A stretch of DNA of 38,488 nucleotides from positions 1 through 38,488 of the forward strand of contig SVTS01000021.1 of assembly GCA_015063645.1 (NCBI GenBank). Reading direction: 5' to 3'. This stretch comes from Oscillospiraceae bacterium (GTDB taxonomy: Bacteria > Bacillota > Clostridia > Oscillospirales > CAG-272). The notes beneath the pieces are model-generated. The model saw only the letters and a program-made list of their open reading frames with translations. It was not told the DNA's origin and searched no databases. Each line of letters opens with the position of its first letter. Position 1 is the first letter of the stretch. Positions 32,662-38,488 of the stretch are shown piece by piece. A program made the translations under genes and the position numbers.

Positions 32662-33442
32662 CAGAACCACCGGAAATGGGAGCCTTGGTCTCAGGAACAG
32701 CGGGAGCTGCGGGGGTAGCCTGCTTGACTACGCGGGGCTGCGTTGCGTTGTAAACCTTAACGTTGTCGAGGTAGCAAACGGTATCGCCAGTCTTGAAGCC
32801 CTGATATGCGGTACGGATGAGGTTTGCTTCGCCGGTAGCAGCTGCTGCATCAGCGCTGAATGCAACATCCTTGCCGAGGCATACGCCGTCAACATAGATG
32901 GAGAATACCTTCTTGGTCATATCAAATGCTGCAGAAATGGTATACCAGGTCTTTACCTTCAGGTTCATTGCGGGAGCCTCATCACCGGTAACGGTGAATG
33001 CAAGGTCTGCACCGGAGATGATTGCGGTATGCTGGAACTTGTTGCCGGAATCAGATGCGATACGAGCGCAGGCAACCTGGAACTTCATCTCTTCGCTGGA
33101 GTTCTCGAAGTATACATCGTAATCGATAACGAACTGATCTGCAACGCCGTAAGCAGTCTTGATGCCCTTGCTGCTCTCAACAAAGTTTACATAAGGGTCA
33201 TGGCTGTTGCCGGTATCCTTGTGGTGAACGCGGAGAGCCATGTCGCCGTCAAACTTGACAGCTTCAATAACGCCTTCCTTCTTGACACAGTTCACAGAGG
33301 AACCGTCAAGCTTGCCGACCGCACCTGCGGGAACTGCTTCGAAATCGTTCGCGTACACGTTCTTCTCGTCAGCAGCGTTGATAGCAACAGCTGCGGAGAA
33401 GGTCATCAGTGCACACAGTGCCAGTGCGAGGAACTTCTTCAT
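32570..33442 (-). CDS. Secreted, C-terminally anchored protein (paralogue A)
   Basis: A 290-residue exported protein starting at ATG 33442 after AAGGAGA. A signal peptide (MKKFLALALCALM, cleavage probably after INA at residue 23) leads to one beta-rich domain (about 25-235) reminiscent of LamG/concanavalin-type jelly rolls: NDFEAVP opening, NLKVKTWYTISAAF, FSIYVDGVCLG and CYLDNVKVYNATQ. An Ala/Pro linker follows, then a 27-residue tail: PTAD, about 18 hydrophobic residues, then KKKR. That tail is built like a sortase signal (cf. P-x-T-G-D in related bacteria) but has Ala where Gly is expected. It is a close relative of the gene at 33716-35056. The ligand or partner is unknown. Confidence 0.85.
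   Translation of the reverse strand: MKKFLALALCALMTFSAAVAINAADEKNVYANDFEAVPAGAVGKLDGSSVNCVKKEGVIEAVKFDGDMALRVHHKDTGNSHDPYVNFVESSKGIKTAYGVADQFVIDYDVYFENSSEEMKFQVACARIASDSGNKFQHTAIISGADLAFTVTGDEAPAMNLKVKTWYTISAAFDMTKKVFSIYVDGVCLGKDVAFSADAAAATGEANLIRTAYQGFKTGDTVCYLDNVKVYNATQPRVVKQATPAAPAVPETKAPISGGSAAAPTADIAVVLAAVSAVAASGAIVFKKKR
32711..32755 (-). repeat. Identical 45-bp block in the linker (copy 1)
   Basis: Identical to 34325-34369, encoding the VYNATQPRVVKQATP region of both paralogues; identity stops abruptly at each side. Confidence 0.85.
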
Positions 33443-33516
33443 AGTAAGTCTCCTTAAAAATGTAAATTTGGTGAAAAAAATACATTTCTGTATTCTCCAC
33501 CTTATAAGTCAATACT

Positions 33517-33545
33517 ATTATAGCTTTTTTACAGAAGAAAGTCAA
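33517..33545 (-). promoter_or_regulatory. Promoter of paralogue A
   Basis: Minus strand TTGACT (33540-33545), 17-base spacer, TATAAT (33517-33522). The spacer ends GTAAAAAAGC, nearly as in paralogue B's promoter. Confidence 0.88.
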
Positions 33546-33626
33546 GATTATTACGCAAATTTATTGGATTAATTAACAAATAGTTTTTGCGCCAATTTTA
33601 TTTTCCAATTTGTAAAAAATTCGGAC

Positions 33627-33658
33627 AAAAAAAGACGCTGTACCGATTTACAGCGTCT
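33627..33658 (-). terminator. Terminator of paralogue B
   Basis: Stem AGACGCTGTA (33633-33642) with 33649-33658, 6-base loop, followed leftward by a run of seven U's (33633-33627). Confidence 0.9.
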
Positions 33659-33667
33659 GTCACAGAA

Positions 33668-33702
33668 AATCGGTCTGCCATATCTGATACGGCAGACCGA
33701 TT
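33668..33702 (-). terminator. Second hairpin immediately before the paralogue B terminator
   Basis: A perfect 12-base stem (33668-33679 with 33691-33702), 11-base loop, between the stop codon and the U-tract hairpin. It has no U-tract itself and probably protects the 3' end or assists termination. Confidence 0.65.
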
Positions 33703-33715
33703 ATGTCTATGCAGT

Positions 33716-33807
33716 TTATCTCTTCTTCTTGAAGATGATGGCGCCGGATGCAGCAACAGCGGATACAGCTGCGAGAACAACAGCGATATCAGCGGTAGGA
33801 GCAGCGG
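33716..33807 (-). repeat. Near-identical 92-bp repeat encoding the C-terminal anchor (copy 2)
   Basis: Partner of 32570-32661; only two differences by eye. Confidence 0.85.
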
Positions 33808-35056
33808 TGGTGCCTGCAGGAGTGCTGGGCTTATCCTGAACAACTTCGTAAGTGATAGCGTAGTTGGCAGGATCCAGAACGGTCTTGGGAGAAGCCAGAG
33901 AGCAGGTAGCGATGGAAACATACACAGGGCTGCTGCTCGTGTTGGTGAAGGTTACGGATTCACCCTTCTTCATCTGATACTTGAAGTAATTCTTGAGGGT
34001 GGAATCGGAGCTGTTCACGAGTGTACCCTTGATGCCGTCGGTGGTTACGGTAGTGGAGTTGATAACATTCGCATTGCTTGCGGTTCCGCTCTTGAACCAG
34101 ATGATGGAAGCAGCCAGACCTGCATCGGTCTTATCGGTCTGCAGCGTGAAGGTTACGGAAGCCTTGGGATCAACCTTTACAAGCTCAGTTGCACGCATTC
34201 TGTTCTTGTCAGCGATCTTAACGACATCACCGTGCTTGCTGCTGGTGGACTTGGGATTTACGCCATAGGTGGTATCGATTGTCAGAGTCAGCTTCTTGCC
34301 GATTGCGGGAACAGCGGGAGCCGAGGGGGTAGCCTGCTTGACTACGCGGGGCTGCGTTGCGTTGTAAACTTTTACATTATCGATGTAAGCAGAAACGTCA
34401 CCGTTTTGGAAAGACTGATATGCAGTACGAATCAGATTGATTTCATTTTTATAGGATGCGAAATCATCACCAAACTTAACGTCCTTGGCAAGGCAAACAC
34501 CGTCTACATAAACGGAAAAATGCTTTGCAGAACTATCAAAGGCAACTGCAATGGTATACCAGGTTTTTGTCTTAAGATTCATCGCAGGAGTTTCCTCGCC
34601 GGTAACGGTCAGAGCAAGATCTTCGCCGGTGATGATAGCAGAGTGCTGGAATTTACTTGTACCGTCATCCGTGGAGAGACGAGCCATACCTACCTGCCAG
34701 GAAAGTTCTGCACAGGAATCCTCAAAGTATACTTCATACTCCAGAACGAACTGACTTTCAACACCAAACTGGCTGATTCCGTTCTTGTTCTCAACGAAGT
34801 TAACGTAAGGGTCATGCTTATTGCCGGTATCCTTATGGTTAACACGGATAGCGTTATCACCGTCGAATTTAACTACTTCAATAACGCCTTCCTTCTTTAC
34901 CGCATTGACAGCGGAACTGTCAAGTTTAGTAATTGCGCCTACGGGAACGGCTTCAAAATCATTTGCGTATGCATTCTTCTCATCAGCAGCACCGATTGCA
35001 GCAACTGCGGAGAAGCTCATCAGTACGCACAGTGCCAGAGCGAGGAACTTCTTCAT
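33716..35056 (-). CDS. Secreted, C-terminally anchored protein (paralogue B, with extra domain)
   Basis: A 446-residue relative of the neighbouring 290-residue protein. ATG 35056 follows AGGAGAC. Signal peptide (MKKFLALALCVLM, cleavage near IGA, residue 23) and the first jelly-roll-like domain (about 25-240) match the paralogue throughout (NDFEAVP, NLKTKTWYTIAVAF, FSVYVDGVCLA). After the shared NATQPRVVKQATP linker it has an added ~150-residue domain (about 255-400), strand-rich, containing ASVTFTLQTD and ESVTFTNTSSSPVYV, then a Pro/Thr linker and the same PTAD-hydrophobic-KKKR tail. The added domain is unrecognised; it looks like a small beta-sandwich. Each paralogue has its own promoter and terminator, so they are expressed independently. 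Confidence 0.85.
   Translation of the reverse strand: MKKFLALALCVLMSFSAVAAIGAADEKNAYANDFEAVPVGAITKLDSSAVNAVKKEGVIEVVKFDGDNAIRVNHKDTGNKHDPYVNFVENKNGISQFGVESQFVLEYEVYFEDSCAELSWQVGMARLSTDDGTSKFQHSAIITGEDLALTVTGEETPAMNLKTKTWYTIAVAFDSSAKHFSVYVDGVCLAKDVKFGDDFASYKNEINLIRTAYQSFQNGDVSAYIDNVKVYNATQPRVVKQATPSAPAVPAIGKKLTLTIDTTYGVNPKSTSSKHGDVVKIADKNRMRATELVKVDPKASVTFTLQTDKTDAGLAASIIWFKSGTASNANVINSTTVTTDGIKGTLVNSSDSTLKNYFKYQMKKGESVTFTNTSSSPVYVSIATCSLASPKTVLDPANYAITYEVVQDKPSTPAGTTAAPTADIAVVLAAVSAVAASGAIIFKKKR
34325..34369 (-). repeat. Identical 45-bp block in the linker (copy 2)
   Basis: Partner of 32711-32755, no differences seen. Confidence 0.85.
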
Positions 35057-35130
35057 AGTAAGTCTCCTAAATTAAAATATTTTTTGAGTGAAAAGAATAT
35101 ATGTACATCAATCCACTCTATTTCAGCATT

Positions 35131-35159
35131 ATTATAGCTTTTTTTACGCAAGATGTCAA
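35131..35159 (-). promoter_or_regulatory. Perfect consensus promoter of paralogue B
   Basis: Minus strand TTGACA (35154-35159), 17-base spacer, TATAAT (35131-35136), predicting high expression. Confidence 0.9.
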
Positions 35160-35221
35160 TAGTGTTACGTAATTATATAAAATTTATAAATATGTTTTTT
35201 CAGAAAATAAAAATTTTCGAG

Positions 35222-35250
35222 TTGAATTTAAGGTTCAGAGATGGTAAAAT
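35222..35250 (+). promoter_or_regulatory. Promoter of trmL
   Basis: TTGAAT (35222-35227), 17-base spacer, TAAAAT (35245-35250), 37 bases before the TTG start. Confidence 0.65.
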
Positions 35251-35287
35251 ATACGCATATCCAACGATAATGTGGAGGAAACTGATT

Positions 35288-35797
35288 TTGCATCCGATCA
35301 ACATTGTTCTCTTTGAGCCGCAGATTCCCCAGAACACCGGCAATATCGCACGCACCTGTGCTGCGACAGGCGCTTCCCTGCACCTCATCCGTCCCCTGGG
35401 ATTTGCCATTGACAGCGCGAAGCTGAAACGCGCCGGACTGGATTACTGGGACAGTCTGGACATCCGTTATTATGACGGACTGGATGATTTTTTTGCCGGG
35501 AACCCCGATGCGCAGTTTTACTGTTTTACGGCAAAAGCGCCCCACGCATACACAGAGATCGCCTATCCTCTTCCCGTGTATCTGTTCTTCGGCAAGGAAA
35601 CTACCGGACTGCCGGAGGATTTTCTGCGCCGTCATCCCGATCGCTGTGTACGCATTCCGATCCGCGAGGGTCAGCGTTGTCTGAATCTGTCCAACGCCGC
35701 CGCAGTTGGTGTCTTTGAAGTGCTCCGGCAGCACGGTTTTCCCGGGCAGTTATGTGCCTCCGACAGGCTCACATCATTGGAGCAAGCAGAGCCATAA
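35288..35797 (+). CDS. trmL: tRNA (cytidine/uridine-34) 2'-O-methyltransferase TrmL-type
   Basis: A 169-residue SPOUT enzyme that methylates the ribose of the wobble base in certain leucine tRNAs. It has the minimal TrmL form: HPINIVLFEPQIPQNTGNIARTCA at the start (described by its ends HPINIV and IARTCA), LFFGKETTGLPEDFL in the middle and IPIREGQRCLNLSNAAAV near the end. TTG 35288 is chosen because GGAGG lies at 35273-35277 and it gives the family's usual start; ATG 35270 would overlap that site. The last 29 bases overlap the convergent cardiolipin synthase gene, an uncommon but tolerated arrangement. Confidence 0.92.
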   Translation: MHPINIVLFEPQIPQNTGNIARTCAATGASLHLIRPLGFAIDSAKLKRAGLDYWDSLDIRYYDGLDDFFAGNPDAQFYCFTAKAPHAYTEIAYPLPVYLFFGKETTGLPEDFLRRHPDRCVRIPIREGQRCLNLSNAAAVGVFEVLRQHGFPGQLCASDRLTSLEQAEP

Positions 35798-37310
35798 CAG
35801 CACGGAACAGCTGACGTCCCCATCCCTGCCGGCAATCTTCCGGGGTGATCTCCCTGGATTTCCGCATGGTTTCCAGAAAATCTTCCCTGATTCTGCCGAT
35901 CACCGGGCATTTATACATCCACACACCGCATTCAAAATGCAGATACAAACTGCGGAAATCCAGATTCACGGTTCCCACCGTTGCATACCGGTCATCGCAG
36001 ATAAAGGTTTTTGCATGGATAAATCCGGGTGTGTATTCGTAAATCTTCACGCCATGGCGGATCAGATTCTCATAATAGGATTTGGTTGTTTCGTAAACCG
36101 CTTTTTTATCGCCGATTCCCGGCGTGATGATGCGCACATCAATACCGCACTGTGCCGCGGTGCACAGTGCTTTTTCCATCAGTTCGTCAATGATAAGGTA
36201 GGGCGTAGTGATATAGACGTATTTCTGCGCACGGTTGATCATATTGAGATAGATTGTCTCGCCTACCGGTTCGTCATCCAGGGGATTATCCGTATACGGC
36301 TGCACCCAGCCGGCGGAATCATTCAGTCCTTTTACGAAACCGGCCGGGCGGTAATGATCGTAGGATTCTGCCGCCGCACCGGAGGCATCCAGATAATCCC
36401 ACATAGCCAGAAACATGACCGTCATGCTCCATGCCGCATCGCCCCGGAGCATGACGGCATTGTCTTTCCAATGCCCGAAGCGTTCTTTTTCATTGATATA
36501 TTCGTCTGCCAGATTAATGCCGCCGGTGAAGGCGACTTTGCCGTCAATCACGCCGATCTTACGGTGATTCCGGTTATTCAGCCGTGCGGAAAGCACGGGA
36601 ATGAAGCGATTGAACACGTGGCAGCGGATTCCTTTCGCACGAAGCTTGTACACATAATCATCCGGCAGGAGCATGATGCATCCCATATCGTCGTAGATGA
36701 CCCGGACATCCACGCCCGCCGCCGCCTTGCGTTCCAGAATCTCCAGGATGGCATTCCACATTTTTCCTTCTTCGATAATGAAATATTCCAGAAAAATGTA
36801 CCGCTCCGCTTTCTCCAGTTCCTCCAGCAATGCGAGAAACATTTCTTCCCCGAGAGCAAAATACCGCACATCCGTATCGGCGAAAACGGGACATCCTGCC
36901 GCGTCATGAATATAGCGAGACTGGAAACCGGCGGAGGGATCATCCTCCGCTACCTGCTGTGCGGCTGCGAGATCTTTACACAGTGTATTCCGCATGGACT
37001 GCGTGATTTTCGCCATCTTTTTCTTTTTCCACTCTGAGAGGCGGTTGCCGCTGAAAACAAGATAGAGCAAACCGCCGAATACGGGGATCAGAAGCACTGT
37101 TATGATCCACGCGATTTTATACTCCGCCGCATCTTTCCGATTGACGATTCTGAGCGTCAGGGCTACTGCGGCGACGGTAGATACCAGATAGTAATAAACG
37201 AAGTATTCTGTAAACCGCAGTGCCGCCACCAGCAGAATCAGCAGCTGCAGCAGAATCAGAACAGAAACCACCGTGACACGGCTGAAAATTATCCTGAGAA
37301 ATTTTTTCAC
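35769..37310 (-). CDS. cls: Cardiolipin synthase (phospholipase D type)
   Basis: A 513-residue membrane enzyme that joins two phosphatidylglycerols to make cardiolipin. GTG 37310 follows GGAGGCGG. Two N-terminal membrane helices (about 8-32 and 38-55) plus a third (about 65-85, ending VFGGLLYLVFSG) are followed by two HKD catalytic motifs, NHRKIGVIDGKVAFTGG and IHAKTFICDDRYATVGTVNLD (each H-x-K-x4-D). Domain order and length are normal for Gram-positive enzymes. Its 3' end overlaps trmL by 29 bases. Its own promoter precedes it; divergent to it is the dipicolinate synthase operon. Confidence 0.95.
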   Translation of the reverse strand: MKKFLRIIFSRVTVVSVLILLQLLILLVAALRFTEYFVYYYLVSTVAAVALTLRIVNRKDAAEYKIAWIITVLLIPVFGGLLYLVFSGNRLSEWKKKKMAKITQSMRNTLCKDLAAAQQVAEDDPSAGFQSRYIHDAAGCPVFADTDVRYFALGEEMFLALLEELEKAERYIFLEYFIIEEGKMWNAILEILERKAAAGVDVRVIYDDMGCIMLLPDDYVYKLRAKGIRCHVFNRFIPVLSARLNNRNHRKIGVIDGKVAFTGGINLADEYINEKERFGHWKDNAVMLRGDAAWSMTVMFLAMWDYLDASGAAAESYDHYRPAGFVKGLNDSAGWVQPYTDNPLDDEPVGETIYLNMINRAQKYVYITTPYLIIDELMEKALCTAAQCGIDVRIITPGIGDKKAVYETTKSYYENLIRHGVKIYEYTPGFIHAKTFICDDRYATVGTVNLDFRSLYLHFECGVWMYKCPVIGRIREDFLETMRKSREITPEDCRQGWGRQLFRAVMALLAPMM

Positions 37311-37348
37311 TTTCCGCCTCCCATTGAAAACTGACTTCCGACAATATA

Positions 37349-37377
37349 ATTATAGCACATGCGCAGTCGGTTGTAAA
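37349..37377 (-). promoter_or_regulatory. Promoter of the cardiolipin synthase gene
   Basis: Minus strand TTTACA (37372-37377), 17-base spacer, TATAAT (37349-37354), with an extended TGC element. Confidence 0.82.
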
Positions 37378-37413
37378 TTGCTTTCATGTAAATCCAGCGG
37401 ATGACTGTTCTGC

Positions 37414-37441
37414 ACTTCCCGTCACTTTTCGGCATATTATG
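37414..37441 (+). promoter_or_regulatory. Sigma-K-like mother-cell promoter before dpaA
   Basis: AC (37414-37415), 17 bases, CATATTATG (37433-37441), against the sigma-K pattern AC-16/17-CATAnnnTA (last base differs). No sigma-A promoter is visible for this gene. In Bacillus the same operon is sigma-K dependent. Confidence 0.5.
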
Positions 37442-37485
37442 AAGCGAGGTGTCAAACCAAGCATCATGCGGAAAGGATAGAAGTT

Positions 37486-38412
37486 ATGAACGAAACAAAA
37501 ATCTGCCTTCTGGGCGGCGACACCCGCCAGACGGCACTTGCCTGGCATCTGGCACAAAAAGGATATGAAACCGCGGTCTGGGGCGTACCTCTGCCTCCGG
37601 GCAATGCGGGAAACGGCGATTCGCTTCCCGCTTTCCGGGGTGTCCGGTGTTCCGATCCGGAAAGCGCTGTCGCGGGAAGCCGTGCGGTTATTCTCCCTCT
37701 GCCCGCCACAACGGACGGAGTCAGGCTCCACTGTCCCGTTATGGCGGAAGAACCGGCCGCGCTGCGGCGTGAACTCCGTCTGACACATCTGATGGAAATG
37801 CTGCGCGGGGATGTTCTGCTCCTTGCAGGACGACCGGGGGACGTTCTGCGCTCCATGGCGCGGGATGCCAACATCCGTCTTCTGGATTATTATGACAGCG
37901 AAGCTGTTCAGATAAAAAATGCTGTTCCCACAGCGGAAGGAGCTATTGCCATCGCCATGGAACAGCTTCCGATTACGATACACAGTTCCCGCTGTACGGT
38001 ACTGGGCTGCGGCAGGATCGGCAGCCGGCTGTGCCGCATGCTGAAAGCGCTGGGGGCATCTGTCACTGCCGTTGCCCGCAGCGATCGGGATCTGAGCAAT
38101 GCTGCCGTGGAGGGATACACGGTACGATCCATACAGGATTTTCTCGCTGAGCCGGGACAGCCCGACGTACTCTTCAACACGGTTCCCGTACCGCTGATCA
38201 CCGCCGATACGGTCGGGAAACTGCCTGCCGGCACATTGCTGATCGAACTTGCGTCCGTCCCCGGCGGATTTGATGAGGCAGCGCTGAAGCTGAATCGGTG
38301 CAATTATATCCGCGCCGCTTCCCTGCCCGGTCAGGTTGCCCCTTACACGGCGGGCAAGATTCTGTTTGAATCCATCAGCGGTCTGCTTGAAAGCGAGGGG
38401 ATCGGAATATGA
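37486..38412 (+). CDS. dpaA: Dipicolinate synthase subunit A
   Basis: A 308-residue subunit (SpoVFA) of the enzyme that makes dipicolinic acid, the calcium chelator of spore cores, from dihydrodipicolinate in the mother cell. ATG 37486 follows AAAGGATAG. The N-terminal Rossmann-like part starts ICLLGGDTRQ, family motif LDYYDSEAVQIKNAVPTAEGA is near 145, and a second nucleotide-binding motif VLGCGRIGSRL is near 172; FNTVPVPLI and the LASVPGGFD segment follow. It overlaps dpaB by ATGA at 38409-38412. Its presence indicates an endospore former. Many Clostridium species lack dpaAB and use an alternative flavoprotein. Confidence 0.93.
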   Translation: MNETKICLLGGDTRQTALAWHLAQKGYETAVWGVPLPPGNAGNGDSLPAFRGVRCSDPESAVAGSRAVILPLPATTDGVRLHCPVMAEEPAALRRELRLTHLMEMLRGDVLLLAGRPGDVLRSMARDANIRLLDYYDSEAVQIKNAVPTAEGAIAIAMEQLPITIHSSRCTVLGCGRIGSRLCRMLKALGASVTAVARSDRDLSNAAVEGYTVRSIQDFLAEPGQPDVLFNTVPVPLITADTVGKLPAGTLLIELASVPGGFDEAALKLNRCNYIRAASLPGQVAPYTAGKILFESISGLLESEGIGI

Positions 38413-38488
38413 TCATCGGATATGCTTTCTGCGGCTCCTTCTGCACGCATGCACGATCTCTGGCTATGCTGGATCAGATGAAGGGTGC
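38409..38488 (+). CDS. dpaB: Dipicolinate synthase subunit B, start only
   Basis: The first 26 codons (MIIGYAFCGSFCTHARSLAM...) match the flavoprotein-like SpoVFB start, with the G-S-F-C-T loop that binds flavin-type phosphate. The ATG lies in an ATGA overlap with dpaA. The gene continues past the right edge. Confidence 0.85.
   Translation, partial: MIIGYAFCGSFCTHARSLAMLDQMKG

Noticed and set aside
33587-35137. 516-codon open frame antisense to paralogue B
   Set aside because: Runs through the terminator hairpins and the promoter of the sense gene; not coding.
1-38488. Mobile elements, phage genes, CRISPR arrays, tRNA or rRNA
   Set aside because: Looked for transposase, integrase and repeat-spacer patterns and cloverleaf sequences; none seen. 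Hairpins found are explained as terminators or short inverted repeats.

Overview
The window reads as chromosome of a Gram-positive, low-to-mid GC, spore-forming Clostridia member, probably a gut Oscillospiraceae/Ruminococcaceae-type organism. The evidence is a dipicolinate synthase gene pair at the right end, near-perfect sigma-A promoters (TTGACA-17-TATAAT), strong AAGGAGG-type ribosome sites, a lipoprotein solute-binding protein, PocR/AraC regulators and many intracellular glycoside hydrolases. I saw no rRNA, tRNA, CRISPR array, insertion sequence or phage gene.

Layout. (1) 1-310: start of a leftward, partial, probable glycosidase-like gene. (2) 632-5777: a self-contained three-gene operon, ABC exporter / DUF1854 protein / ABC exporter, with a consensus promoter and a perfect hairpin terminator. 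Both ABC proteins carry an extra N-terminal globular domain plus a four-cysteine zinc ribbon. (3) 5825-8688: a GH78-type rhamnosidase and a divergent MgtC/SapB membrane protein. (4) 8822-15021: two AraC-type regulators, then a rightward operon of GH43-like enzyme, glutaminase-A-like (DUF4965) protein, small P-loop kinase-like protein and alpha/beta hydrolase. (5) 15061-17522: a lipoprotein solute-binding protein followed by a PocR-type AraC regulator, with a 22-bp-period direct repeat upstream. (6) 17765-22575: an operon of uncharacterised glycyl radical enzyme, its radical SAM activase and a GH36/Sip1-like alpha-galactosidase. (7) 22835-25017: prfB, a small membrane protein and a SPOUT RNA methyltransferase. 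(8) 25189-27294: a GH42-like glycosidase. (9) 27336-32339: secA followed by two related multi-pass membrane proteins. (10) 32570-35056: two tandem paralogous secreted proteins with identical-looking C-terminal anchors. (11) 35288-37310: trmL and a convergent cardiolipin synthase. (12) 37486-38488: dpaA and the start of dpaB.

The sugar-related genes (GH78, GH43, DUF4965, GH36, GH42-like) have no visible signal peptides, so they probably act on imported oligosaccharides in the cytoplasm. No sugar permease lies in the window; the only uptake component is one lipoprotein. The two most unusual units are the ABC-DUF1854-ABC operon and the glycyl radical enzyme/alpha-galactosidase operon. Neither has a substrate I can name from sequence.
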